A stretch of 64,000 nucleotides of DNA from positions 54,825,590 through 54,889,589 of the forward strand of contig OZ020267.1 of the NCBI GenBank assembly GCA_963971225.1. Direction: 5' to 3'. Source of the DNA: Melieria omissa (Eukaryota; Arthropoda; Insecta; Diptera; Ulidiidae). A program made the position numbers and the translations under genes. A model generated the notes under the pieces. The model was not told the DNA's origin. It did no database searches and saw only the letters and a program-made list of their open reading frames with translations. This document shows, piece by piece, positions 1 through 11,534 of the stretch (the stretch's first letter is position 1; every line of letters begins with the position of its first letter).

Positions 1-76
1 CCGCCAAACTTACGATTATCACGTGCGAGAATTGTGAGTTCAAGTTTAAATAAAAATAATAATAATTATAATAAGA

Positions 77-242
77 ATGAACAGAAAACCTGAGAAATCT
101 GGTAAGTAATACGTTAACTGCTCCTCTGTGTATCTTTTCTAGCATTTATTTCTTTACAGATCCTAAAATGTACAAACAAACGTTCAAGACCGGAAAATAT
201 AACGACGAAGGTTCAACGCCCATGAAGAACAGTGACAGTTAA
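77..242 (+). CDS. Candidate 35-residue spliced small ORF, unknown function
   Basis: I do not recognise this protein. An ATG at 77 (A at -3) opens eight codons and runs into a good splice donor, G^GTAAGT at 101/102. A pyrimidine-rich acceptor TTTCTTTACAG ends at 159. Joining 77-101 to 160-242 gives an open frame of 35 residues ending in TAA at 240-242. The 58-bp intron (102-159) is a typical size for a short fly intron, and GTTAAC at about 113 could serve as a branch site. The product is small, hydrophilic and lysine/serine rich, starts MNRKPEKSDPKMY and ends STPMKNSDS, with no signal peptide or membrane segment. An AATAAA-like signal lies near 306-312. It could be a real small gene, the last exons of a gene to the left, or chance. 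Splicing is inferred from consensus sites only. Confidence 0.35.
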
Positions 243-243
243 A

Positions 244-277
244 ACTGTCCTCCAGTTTGTTAAAACTGGAGGACAGT
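244..277. repeat. Perfect 14-bp stem-loop directly after the small ORF stop
   Basis: ACTGTCCTCCAGTT (244-257), a six-base loop TGTTAA, then the exact complement AACTGGAGGACAGT (264-277). It begins two bases after the TAA of the candidate small ORF, so it would lie in its 3' UTR. It does not match the histone 3' stem-loop. It may be an RNA structure or a tiny palindromic repeat. Confidence 0.8.
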
Positions 278-370
278 AAATAACAGCAAATGAATGAAAA
301 AAATTAAATAAAAAACCAATACTTTTATATAATTGTGTCTTCTTCTTCTTATTACTACCCGATAGATCTA

Positions 371-528
371 ACTGATATTTCGGTTATATGTACCCGATTT
401 GTACGTTAGTCCTAACAAATATATACGTTAGGGCTACCTGGTATGTCTAACTGATATGTCGGTTATATGTACCCGATTTGTACGTTAGTCCTAACAAATA
501 TATACGTTAGGACTACCTGTTATGACTA
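371..528. repeat. Tandem repeat, two copies of a 79-bp unit, with inverted motifs
   Basis: Units start at 371 and 450 and are nearly identical. Each contains TAGTCCTAAC and, about ten bases on, GTTAGGRCTA, so each unit can form a hairpin. Related CGGTTATAT words continue to about 545. A separate 22-bp palindrome, GTTATATAAC-CG-GTTATATAAC, lies at 724-745. No reading frame or known element was recognised. Confidence 0.85.
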
Positions 529-776
529 ACCAATATATCCGTCATAGCTAACTAAGTGAGCGAGATGGCTATACGCTTGTTCAGGCTTTAAAGTGCGTGC
601 GTTGGAAGGTGATACAAAATCACATGTACACAAGAGTTTCCGTCAGATTTTTCACACGCTCTGAACAAATCTAACTGAAACTTTGTTCCGGACGCTAACA
701 GATATATCAGTTATACACTACCAGTTATATAACCGGTTATATAACCGATAGTGTTCTTGTAGGGATTCTGTGCCTT

Positions 777-3115
777 TACTGGCTGTGATGAATGCTGCGA
801 ATTATTTGCAACAACCACATAAAATATCACTGACAACAGTGGCAGCCATAATAGCGACAGCAACAGCAACGATAACGAAAGCGGCAGCAGTAACAACGCC
901 AACAACAATGCCATTTTAATTGGAAATTATCTTTACGCTTTGCTGCCCTATCATCAGTGGAAATTATAAAGACGCTGCCTGTTGGTGTGTCTGCATGTCA
1001 GCTGGGCTGACGTATAAGTTTTTGTGTGTGTGTTTCGATGTGGAACGAGAAGGATGAATTTCAATTACTTATGATAAGCAATTTTCTGCGCACTGTGCTG
1101 TGGCAATCTCGTGTATATATAGAATAGTACTTATGACATATGACGTGCCGTTGTGTGTTTGTGTGTGTGTGTGTCCGTGTACAATAATCTATGTATGCAT
1201 GTAACGGTCATTTTGGATGATTCCCTGTTATCGATTTATTTATTGCTGGCTCGCAGGCGATGTGCACTGTCGACAGCAAGCAGACAAAATGGCAATATTT
1301 ACACACTGTGTGGCATACTTTTAGGTGCAAGGACAAGCATTCTTCGCTATTAGCAATGGTTTTGCTTGTATTTTGCTGGCACAAACTTTACTGGGTCGTA
1401 TAACGGCAGTGAATGTTAATTGAGTGGACTCGTGCTCGAATGAACGAGACTGGCATGAAAGAGACAAATGGCGAGTGAATGAGTGAATTTGCCATTTGAG
1501 AGTTATTAAATATCATTATTGAAATTTGTGGCATTAGCCCACTTTAAAAGGTCAACAAGTAATGGCGCAATTTGCAAACAAAAAAATTAAATTTAATTAA
1601 ATTACATTAACTTTGTTTGCATACTTTAAGGCTTAAAGTCTAAATTATTTGGCAATTTCTAAAGTCTAATAAAATAAAATAAATGTTGACAGCTAATTCC
1701 GAATAAAGTAAAAAACACGTTTTAGTGTTTCAATGTCGTCTAGGAGCCTAACTTTCTGACAGTAATGCGTGTTTGTGTGTGTTTGTGTGCCTGCGACAAC
1801 TTTAAGGGCTGCCGTCGCTTAGTAACCGAATGTTTTCTACCATTTTTTTGCAGCATTTAATCCTTCGCCTCCGGCATGGATAATGTGAGAGCATTTGGCC
1901 TGCCTGTAGGCAGGCTTTTCTATGGCAGAGAATGCGACTCTTTAAAGTAGGAAAGCAAAATGTCAATGACATAAAAATCTGTAAATATTATTTTAAATGA
2001 GTTAAAAAACAAACATTGACTCAAGAAGCACAAAGAGCTAAGGAGATATGACCAAACGAGTGATAGAAATTTTGGGAAGAAATACGGTTGGGAAGAAATA
2101 CTAGGAAATGTTGAAGTAATGTGTAAAATTGAATGGCACAGTGTCGTGAATTCGAATCAATTGAACCATTCAACCATTCGAACCATTCAATTGTTATCGA
2201 ATATGGACAGAAAGACAACTACTGTTGCTGTATGGGAAAACTTGAGGAGAAAAATGCGTCCTATATATCAGAATATATACCTATCCTTCTATATATATTT
2301 GTATATCTTCTCAAAATTATAACTGCACTAGATTTTTATAACATCTGTTTTTTGTGAGTATGAGAACATATTTCTACTTTCATCGTAACATGAGTAAATA
2401 TAAAACATGATAAATATAACATGATAAAAATTGATGTATATAACGAACAAAAGTAACAATAACATTTACAGAGAAAATACAACATACGAGAAAGGCCGCT
2501 GTTGTGAAATTATAACCGTAAACGAAATTTCTTAACAAATCAGAAAAAGCAGTTTATTTTTCCCATTCGTGTGCAAAATGTCACATGGTAAAGAGTTGAC
2601 AAAGCGTAAAAAGGGTCAAATCGAAACATATTTTTTAGGAAAAAAAAGAATTTTCGATAAATAAGTCGCTTGTTCGCTTGAACATGTTCTCATACCCGCA
2701 ACAAAAGATATTAACCCCTCTGTTACTTTCGAAAAATCACGACCATTGTACTTGAAATGGACTCAGTTAAGAGATTTAATTTATAAAAAAATGTCTTAAA
2801 ATAACATTTTTTTTGTATATTTTAACATGTGTTTTGCCAAGTAGACATATTGACAAATTATATAAAAATTAACCTTTTTCGGTTTTCCACAGAATCAAGG
2901 TGAATATATTCGGATGGCGCGGAGGGTGAAACAATGATTTCTTGGACTGGGTATTTTATATTTTGGTGAAGGCACGGCTTAGGTTAACTAATACTATTAC
3001 ATTTTTGTTGTTGGCAAACAAAGAAACAAAACAAAAAACAAAATGCCAGAAACATTCAATTTGCATCGCATCGACTATTTGCTTGCGTTCAGCATAATGG
3101 ATCATAAAATGGCTC
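777..3115. other. Non-coding stretch
   Basis: AT-rich DNA with short TG-rich tracts (about 1021-1035 and 1150-1180) and a small GCCTGCCT/AGGCAGGC palindrome near 1899-1916. TTAACCCCTCTGTTA at about 2714 resembles a piggyBac-type end, but no partner end was found. Open frames here are short and have no recognisable domain. Confidence 0.6.
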
Positions 3116-3117
3116 TA

Positions 3118-4408
3118 ACACTTCGTTCAATAATGTGTGTGACTAACTAATTAAAACACATTTTTTTGCCAAAATTCGTTTTTATTCATCAACATAGTCC
3201 CCTTTTAGGGAGATACAATCATTCCAACGCTTTTCCAATCTTTCGATACCGCCTTTGTAGAACGATTTTTCTTTGCCTTCAAAATAGGCGTTAGTTTCGG
3301 CGATTACTTCATCATTTGAGCCAAATCTCTTACCACGGAGCATCTTTTTGAGGTCTGCGAAGAGCCAGTAGTCGCTGGGGGCCAGATCTGGAGAATACGG
3401 GGGATGAGGAAGCAATTCGTAGCCCAATTCATGCATTTTTGCCATCGTTTTCATCGACTTGTGACACGGTGCATTGTCTTGGTGAAACAACACTTTTTTC
3501 TTCTTCATATGGGGCCGCTTAATCGCGATTTCTTCTTTCAAACGTTCCAACAACGCTATATAATAGTCGCTATTGATTGCTTTCCCTTTCTCAAGATAGT
3601 CGATGAATATTATTCCGTGCACATCCCAAAATACTGACGCCATAACCTTGCCAGCCGATGTTTGTGCCTTTGGACGCTTTGGGCGGCTTTCACCGGTTGC
3701 ATGCCAATCAGCAGACTGCCGATTTGACTCTGGAGTGAAATGGTGGATCCATGTTTCATCCATTGTGATGTACCGACGCAAAAACTCCGACTTGTTGCGC
3801 GTAAACATGCCCAAACAGCTCTTTGAATCATCGATTCGTTGTTGTTTTTGCTCCGGTGTGAGCAAACGCGGCACCCATTTCGAAAACACCTTTTTCATAA
3901 CCAAATGTTCGTGTATTATGGTGTGTACACTGCCTGCTGATATCTTTAGAATGTCAGCAATCTCCCCCACTTTCACTTTACGGTCGGACATAATGATTTT
4001 CAGTGTTTTTTCAACGTTTTCCGGAATAACAGCGTCATTTGGCCGTCCAGTAGATGGAATGTCATCGGTGTCTGTACGACCACGTTTGAATTCGGCATAC
4101 CAATAACAAATGGTTATTTTTGATGGAGCAGAGTCCGAATAATGTTTTTCAAGCCATTCCTGGCATTGAACAGTATTTTTTTCATTAAAAAACAATGATA
4201 AATCAGCACACGGAATTGCTTTGAATTCATTTTTTTTGAAAACTCAAGAGTAGTGTCACTTAAAGCACTGTAACTTGTAAACTACTGGTCGGATTGACAT
4301 ATAATTTTGACAGTAAGCCTAAAAAGGTTCACAATTTCGAAAAAAATATTGATTTAGTATTAGTGCCGCCATCTATGTGTCAGTCACACACATTATTGAA
4401 CGAAGTGT
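3118..4408 (-). mobile_element. Full-length mariner, irritans subfamily
   Basis: The element is 1,291 bp. Its 27-bp terminal inverted repeats (3118-3144 and 4382-4408) are perfect and begin ACACTTCGTTCAATAATG. Each end is flanked by the TA target duplication of Tc1/mariner elements (3116-3117 and 4409-4410). It encodes one transposase on the minus strand with a complete catalytic triad. Perfect ends and an almost intact gene indicate recent insertion. The only visible lesion is a one-base frameshift in the transposase N-terminus. Confidence 0.96.
3182..4230 (-). pseudogene. mariner transposase with a single N-terminal frameshift
   Basis: This DDE/D transposase would cut the element out at its terminal repeats and insert it at TA. 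The start should be the ATG at 4230-4228, whose frame begins MNSKQFRVLIYHCFLMKK. After that, the frame matching the family continues one base out of register, because the T run at 4176-4182 (A7 on the coding strand) is one base short. Downstream, 337 codons are open to TAA at 3184-3182. In that frame the residues are D146 (MDETW), D240 (HQDNAPCHK) and D275 (SPDLAPSD). The last two are 34 residues apart, giving the DD34D signature, and YSPDLAP is present. A WVPRLL motif stands where mariners usually have WVPHEL. Corrected length would be 349 residues, normal for the family. The lesion could be a real mutation, a homopolymer error, or tolerated by slippage. Confidence 0.92.
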
Positions 4409-4410
4409 TA

Positions 4411-7400
4411 AGGTCCCATTTGTATAATCGCTCGATGAACAAAGACCGGTATTGCCAATACCATGAATTTTCACTCACATTCAAATGGCATAAATTTAGT
4501 CACTGAGTCAAAACGAAAGCCACTTTGGAGAGAAAATGTATGACATTTTAAATATAATTTTTCATTGAAAATTACCCTAAAGGCAACGGAAGTGTTAATA
4601 AAAATCGATTGCGGTTATAATTTTGAGAAGGGCTGCATATATACATTTACATATATACATATATAATATACACTTAAGCACTTCTGCCTATGTTTTAAGC
4701 ACCTCAATTCATTCAAGCCTTCACAAGCAACAAAGATAACTTGGAAAGCGCAAAAGGTGAAGCAAATAAAAAAATGAAAATATATTCAACCAAATGCTGC
4801 CTATGTAAATATATTACTTAGAAGGCCATCGAAGCCCGGATCCCAAATGCACAATCAAGCGTAACTATAAAATTGTGTGTGGCCCTTTTTGTGCCACAAA
4901 GTGCCGCAGGCAGGCTGCCAGTTTTGCCTTTTAATCAGTTTGCAAAGCAAGAAAACAACCAATCGAACTGTTGGCGAAGGAGTTTTGGATTTGCTAAAAT
5001 CTGTTCTGCGACTGACACACATTCACACATTCGAGCACATTCATCCATATTGTACCGAAATAAAAGTCCTTGAAACTAATTTCGCCTAAATTTAGTGCAA
5101 TACACAAAGCGTAGAAATGTGGCCAAAAGCTGAAAGCAGCAATGCGCCGTGGCTGGCACGAAGCGTGTTGACGAACGAAAGCAAATTTTAGTGATCTTTA
5201 TCGTCAATGCTGTGCATGTTGCTGTCATATTCAGTTAGTCGGCGGTGTTATTTCTACTTAAATATTTAGTAGCAGTGTGACGAGTTTACGAAAAAGAAAC
5301 CAATGGAATGAAATGGAATACTTTCGCGAATTCCCAATCGGTTGCGACCAGATCTAACTTTTGTTCTTAGCAATTTGCCTTGAAAAACGCAATTTAGTTT
5401 TGCGAGGGGGGGCTAAACAAGTAAAATCTCTAGAACGAAATTAGTGAAACCAATTTCGGCATTGATTTTCTTTTAAGGTTTCCTCATTACAAACATGACA
5501 TAAGATTTTCGTTCTTTCCGTTCCTTTTCTTGACTGATTAAGCATTTTCTTATTCCTGTTCAGACAGCCAAATAGATTCAGAAATTGAAATTAGTTCTTA
5601 GTTGCGTTTATCGCTTTTCCTGGACACACACACCTCAATTTAGCTGTTATCGAAAATGTTATCGAACATGGTTTTGTTTCAACGGAAGACTTGGTTTTTC
5701 TGTTAATGTATAAAAAAGTTTTTAAAAACATTTAGTAATATTGATTCAATATGCTCACAATTTTAAAACGAATTTTAAAGCAAAAGCTTCCGTCTATTGT
5801 GAATGAATTTGTTTATCGATAGCAGCAAAACACAGGGCTGCATGGCGTATTAAGCTCAATTTATGATCAATTTAGCGCTAATTGCAATTAGTTAAAATGA
5901 GATTTTTGTATGGGAAATTGAATTAAATTTAGAGCTAAATTGAAGATAAATTGAGAATATTCCGTAATTGCGCAACTTAGCTGTCTGAATAGGGTTTAAG
6001 GCGTGTGGCTGCGAAAGTATTTCTGTGTCTGGTGCCTTTAATAGGTCGGCGTTGTTTGCTGTTGGCCAGCAATGCCAGCCTGAAGGAGCACCTGCAGTGT
6101 GCACGTGTCCAACGGTTGGGTGAGCCACAACGAATGCTTGGCGGCTCGGTGTGAGAATGCTGAAAGTTTTGCCATTTAATTTGAAATGTTGTCGAAACTT
6201 CCGGCAAATTTACGCAAAGTGGCGTTTGAAGTTTGGTGTCGATATGTCTATTGCAGAGGACTGTCTTCGCTGCAAACATTTCCTTCCGTTTAGTATGAAA
6301 ATCACGCGTTTCTATTTTTGGTTAAGCGTTTTCGCATTTCTCTGCATTTATTTTTAGTTTCTTTGCCAAAGTGTGGTTTTTATTGACTTTATTTTGCAAG
6401 TTTCCTGGTTGCGTCCGAGCGACAGTTAATGCTTTTTCACAAAATCTCGCATTCTACATAATTTCGCTTCATAAATCTGTAGAAATGTAGTTGCGTATGT
6501 CTGTGTCGATATGTCTTTTCGATGCCAAGTCATTTGTTAAGTCATCGAAGTTGCGATATTTTGTATTCGAAATTTCAATAGACGTCTGCGTGTCAGTGTG
6601 TGTGTGTGTGCGTGCAACCGAAATGTAAATGTATTGCATATTTTGGTCAACTTGTGCTTTTTATTTCATTGCCTCATTTACGCCCCCCAAGTCTTCATCA
6701 ACTTTGTTTTTGTTTTTGTGTTGCTTTTTCTTCTTTTGCCTCTTGATTCGTTGGCTTTTTATTTATGTTGCAATAAAATTCCAATTCAAATAAATTTGTT
6801 TTTGTGTGTGTTGGTTATTGTTGACATCAAGTTGCGTCCTTAATAGGCAGCAAATTAAAATCTTATTCAAACATATACATTCACAATTTCATCAAATGAC
6901 ATTATTTCGTTCTCTTTCACAAATACCCACACACGTAAAATGCAGAGCCACACATACAAAAGCCATTTTGACTTTGACATCTGGAAATTGAAATATTATT
7001 TCTTTCTTCATGTAGACTTGGCCAGGACACACAAGAATATTAAAATTTGATAAATTTGTTGAATTACAAAAAAATGAAAAATGTGCAATTATTGTAAATG
7101 TTGAAAGGCAATTTTTTTGCAAGCAGCTGACGTGTCTTAGTAGTTGGTGAGTTCGGTTGCGAATCTGAGTGCTGGAACTACCTTTTGAGAAAAATAGGAG
7201 AACGGTTCAAACCGACTGCACTCAAGGGGGTTTTTGGAGTTCAAACCTCTGCCAAATATTTGCATCTTGCAGAAATTTTGGGCCGCAAATATGGTTTCAA
7301 CTGGTAATGGGCTCAAAAAGCTGTGTTCCAATTTTCGATATATGTATATGTAAAATCCTTTATTAGGTTTCATTGGAAGTAGTACCTCAAATACAAGAAT

Positions 7401-7470
7401 TGCTGACACAAAATATGGTTTCAACTGGTTTCAACTGCTTATGAGCTTAAAAGTTGTGTACGAAATCCCA
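4411..7470. other. Non-coding stretch
   Basis: AT-rich sequence with short TA/CA repeats (about 4636-4672) and a TG run at about 6597-6610. Short phrases around ATATGGTTTCAACTGG recur at about 7290-7305 and 7413-7440. No coding region, element ends or RNA gene was recognised. Confidence 0.55.
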
Positions 7471-7479
7471 ACGAAATTT

Positions 7480-7870
7480 TCAAGATATTAATTTTTTCTC
7501 CATCAAAGTAATCTCTTCTAATTCCTCCAATCTTTAAAACACTTTTCATAGGTTTAGACCGCCGCCAGCTGCTTCCGCGAATCCTTCTTTAATGCCTCAA
7601 TCATCTTAGAATGCTTTTCGCAAAGTCGTTAGTTGAGTCGTGGGAATAGGAAAGAAAGTCACAAGGAGCCAGGTCGAGTAATATGACAGCTTTCGGAATG
7701 GTATGAACGTTGTTTGGTCAAATAGTCACGTAGAAGATGAGGTGAAACGAGTAAGCCGATGCCTTGTCGTAATTGAAAAACCAGGAGTTATCTCTCCACA
7801 AAATGGCCTTTTGCGACGAATATTTTCACTCAATGCTTTTGAACAAACTCGTTGTTGCTTAACTAAATTC
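7480..7870 (-). pseudogene. Decayed mariner-like transposase C-terminal fragment
   Basis: Read on the minus strand across several frame breaks, this segment gives pieces typical of the transposase C-terminal half. A stretch NNVHTIPKAVILLDLAPCDF corresponds to the usual NNV..IPxPPYSPDLAPCDF block, with the last catalytic D in APCDF. Farther on, YEKCFKDWRN matches the conserved YxKCF.DW near the C-terminus. Stops and shifts are many, so it is not functional. APCD and KCF..W suggest a lineage different from the irritans-type element at 3.1-4.4 kb. Terminal repeats were not found. Confidence 0.6.
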
Positions 7871-10330
7871 GAAATAGCTTAATTCGCAAACAAAAACAGA
7901 CTTCTTTACTAAACTATCAGGTGCGCAACTAAGTTCCTAAGCACCTTAATTCCTATCACGCACAAACTGTTGACAGATGAAAGATTTGTTTTGTTTTTAT
8001 GTTGTTTTTATCAGAAAATATTGTATATTCCAAATAAATATTGAGATGAAATGAATAGGCGAAATTTATTCCTCAATTAATTAAATGTTTGTCTTGAATC
8101 AATTTTTGCTAAGCAACTCGGTAATCGGCTTTGCCTACGCAACAAGTTATTGAACGAAAAATACGCCCACATACTTCTAGAAACAAATCGAGTCCGAAGA
8201 TAAATAATTAGTAGCCAGTTCTGATACCAATCCAGTCATTGGCAATGGCGCCGCCCTTGTGCGTTCAGCACTGAGATTGTGTGGAGTATCGTAAGGACAC
8301 GAATCAGTTGGTAATCAGCGGTTAATTAAGCACTAATTCGGTGCTCATATGTGCGTGCGTAATGTTTGGAAGCGGACAACACAACAAGAGGACACACAGC
8401 TCTATATGCGTGTAATATGGATTAGTGATACGACTGAGCCGATTTGGCTGCCAGCAAATACGAACTGCGTCTTGGCTGCAGTTGTTTATCATCATTGATG
8501 CTATTTTTATTTACTGACAGTCAAATCACATTAAGTTTATTGCAGTATTTGAAGCTGTTGATTTGGTAGTGTGGTTATTTTTAGTTGTTTTTGTAGTTGC
8601 CAATATGTATTGTAGTGAGTAGAAGTCTTTTTAAATCTGTTCTTACGATTTGGCATCAGTGTGCGCTGATTTGCCTTTTGCACAGAATTTAAGTTTAATA
8701 TTTTCGTTATATGAAAATTATATTTTTGTGATATTTTAAATTCGTTTGAATTGAATTTTTCGTAAAAATTTTGTAGCTCACTACTACATAAACGGTTTTA
8801 GTTGCCTTTGACAAATTAACTTCTAATAGCGGATTATGAGAATTTAATGCTGCAGTCGCTCAGTAATTCTAGTCGATGAATCAAAAATCAATAATATTTC
8901 TTCAAGTGAATTTTCGGAATTTTTCTCTTATTTTATTATGGTTTTACTCCACAACAAAAGCAGAAAAAGCTGTAATTGAGTTGATGACAGCAAAACGCTG
9001 GCAGACGCTGAAGTTAGTTACGGACCGCCAACAACTACGTCAGAGGTCCCGGTGAGCGTTAGAATTTCCTCTGCAGCGTTTCGACAGCGTCACACACTCA
9101 CACATCGACGACATGTTCATTCAATATGCATGCCGAGCAGCATATTTGGCTGGCTGTCAGGCAGACGTTTGCCTTTCGTGCTCTGCATTCACTCTTTTGA
9201 ATCGTAGAATCGTTTGTTTCGCTGGCTATGCCTATGTGTGTGTGTGTGTGTGTGGAGCTATGCGAGCAATTTTCGCTATTCCAGTCATTCCACGCATTGC
9301 CAGTGACAGTTGCCGACAATTTGATGGCATCATTCTCACTGGAATTCTCACTTCCCATTTTCACATTCTCACCTATTGGCAGACAAAAGGCAATAAAAAT
9401 AGTCACAAATAAAATTACGCGAAACAAACAATAAACAATCAAAGACAAAAATAAATACACAAAAGAGCCAAAAAAACTGCTGCTGTAATTAAATAAAACT
9501 AAAATAGATACTCGTTAGGTTGACAGCAAAAGTGAAAGTTAAAAAAAGTGGGGCCATTTTCTTTATGGTTCGCTAGTCTGCATTAATATACAACAACACT
9601 GACCGCAATTATTGCCAACCTGAGTTGTACATTTTCTGTCTTTTGAACCCGCTTGCTATTGATTTAAGCTTTTACGCTTTTACGTCACTACCGAAAACGA
9701 ATTTGAATCGAACACAAATGGGACTGGGGGCATAGAACTGTCAAAAATCACCTCCAGAATTGTCTGGACAACCTGATTTCTTACACTTCGTTTCCCTCGT
9801 CGTTGCACGAAATATTACCAAACGAAGATTGCCCGAAAGTTGCTGTGTCTAAAAGCAGATCTATTTACTCTGTTAAAATGTTCCATTTTGTTTTTGTAGC
9901 TGCAGTTAATGGCGAGCTGCTTCAGGTTTTGTAGTTGGCGGCACGTCATCAATCAAAATGAAGTCATTGGCACGTTCGACTTTTCGCACAACTGAGCTGT
10001 GGTGAAACTTTCGTTTGCTAATGTTTGCATTGTTTAATTTTGCAGTGGAATTATAAATGAATCAAGCTATTCGATATGTTTAAATATTAATGGTATTGTC
10101 AAGAAGGAAGGAAAATACTTGGGTGCGGAGAAATTTGCTTGCATTCGCTGGAAAAGCGTACAACAGTTTGTTCAAATATTTAAAGGACGAACTAACAAAT
10201 AAATATTATCACATAGTGAGCAGATTTTCTTATTAGGAAACGAAATACATATCTGTGATCATATTGAAGAGTAGCTTAAGTCGATAATTGAACTTTGAAA
10301 ACTATGTGACCAATGCATTGTTGCGTCAAA
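7871..10330. other. Non-coding stretch with a (TG)10 microsatellite
   Basis: Mostly AT-rich unique sequence. The TG microsatellite is at 9235-9254. The overlapping open frames around 9.1-9.5 kb on both strands cross this repeat and look like chance. Nothing else was recognised. Confidence 0.55.
9235..9254. repeat. (TG)10 microsatellite
   Basis: Ten uninterrupted TG units. Confidence 0.95.
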
Positions 10331-10339
10331 AGACTTATG

Positions 10340-11534
10340 TCTTTTCATTTCAAACTTGGTGAAAATACTCCAAATCAAGTATATTCTCAATGTATTTTTC
10401 AATTTTTGAAATTCTAAAAATTGTATGGGGTCAACAATGGGTTAAACTTTGGAGCTGTTGACTTTAAAATTACGAAAAAAATTATAAAATCAGACCACTA
10501 CGTGTTTTACTTTCACTTTTCGCTTCAGTTCATTTTTTTTTAATCTAAGTCTGACGAGGTCAACGTTGGGTTAAAAGTTTTGGTGGAAAAACATGACTTA
10601 ATGGTTTTTTTACCTCAAATATGGTGAAAGCATTTCAAATGAAAATAAATTCGAAAGGTGTTTTTTGAAAATCTAAATCTGACGGGGTCAACGTTGAGTT
10701 AAAAGTTTATAAGGAGAAACATGATTTGATGGAGGTTGACGATGAAATTTTTTGACTTCAAAAGTAGTAAAACCACTTCAAATGAGAAATAACTCAAGTT
10801 TTTCAGTTTTTTGAAAATGAAAATTAGACTTGTCACCGATGGGTGAAAAGTTTACAAGAAGAAACATAATTGAATGGAATTTGTTGCTTCAAAGTTAGTA
10901 AAACCACTTTCAATGCGAATTTATTCGACACATGTTTTTTTTGGTGAAACATTATTTCTGTGGTCAAAAGCAATAACCGCTTAAGTCGACTTAAGAAGAA
11001 ATTGAGTTATGGATGCCACAACGTTCCCTTGACTGTGCTCTACGTTTGTGTAAAATCGGGGAGTTTGTAACTTTAAAATAAAAAAAGTTATTAATAAAAA
11101 CCTATTCGCATTCCCATAACGAACACACTACGCGCTACAACTTTAAAACGAGATTGCTCAAAACAGCAATTTTCGACTTAAGCGGTTATTGCTTTTGACC
11201 ACAGATTTAATAGGCTCAATGATTTTAAACGAGGAAAAGGTGTTTCAAATGAGAAATAAGTAGACAAATATTTTTCATAAAAATCTGTCAGGGTCAACAA
11301 AGCGATAAGAGAATCGTGATTTATTGATCCCATTGATTTCAAAGTTGGAGAAACCACACAAAATCAGAAATAATTCAACGCTTAATTTTTAGGATTCGAA
11401 ATTCAACATCAGACGAGGTAAACAATTGTTTAGAAGTTTATGTGAAGAAACATAACATTAGATAAAATCATAAAGTGAGTAGAGCTTATTTCAATGAAGT
11501 CATAAAATTCATGTAAAGCCGCCGGCTCTGCTAG
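10340..11534 (+). mobile_element. Non-autonomous Helitron fragment, 3' part
   Basis: The 3' end is clear: an AGCCG-C-CGGCT hairpin followed by CTG and CTAG (11531-11534), then T, as expected for Helitron insertion between A and T. Upstream are several diverged repeats of roughly 110-120 bp, each containing phrases like GACGAGGTCAACGTTGGG and AAAACCACTTCAAATGAG. Their reverse complement resembles the internal repeats of the Helitron at 22.1-24.3 kb. The 5' TC end was not identified, so the left boundary is approximate. A 247-bp MITE is inserted at 10958-11204. Confidence 0.65.
10958..11204. mobile_element. 247-bp MITE with 32-bp perfect TIRs and ATTT duplication
   Basis: The terminal inverted repeats (10958-10989 and 11173-11204) are identical over 32 bp and begin CTGTGGTCAAAAGC. 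ATTT flanks both ends (10954-10957 and 11205-11208). It has no coding capacity. The superfamily is uncertain: a 4-bp AT-rich duplication would fit Sola-like elements among others. It interrupts Helitron repeats and so is younger than they are. Confidence 0.88.

Noticed and set aside
244..277. Histone-type or rho-independent terminator
   Set aside because: The stem sequence does not match the histone 3' stem-loop, and bacterial-type terminators do not apply to this genome.
2714..2740. piggyBac-type end (TTAA then CCCCTCTGTTA)
   Set aside because: Only one end was seen, with no inverted partner within a few kb.
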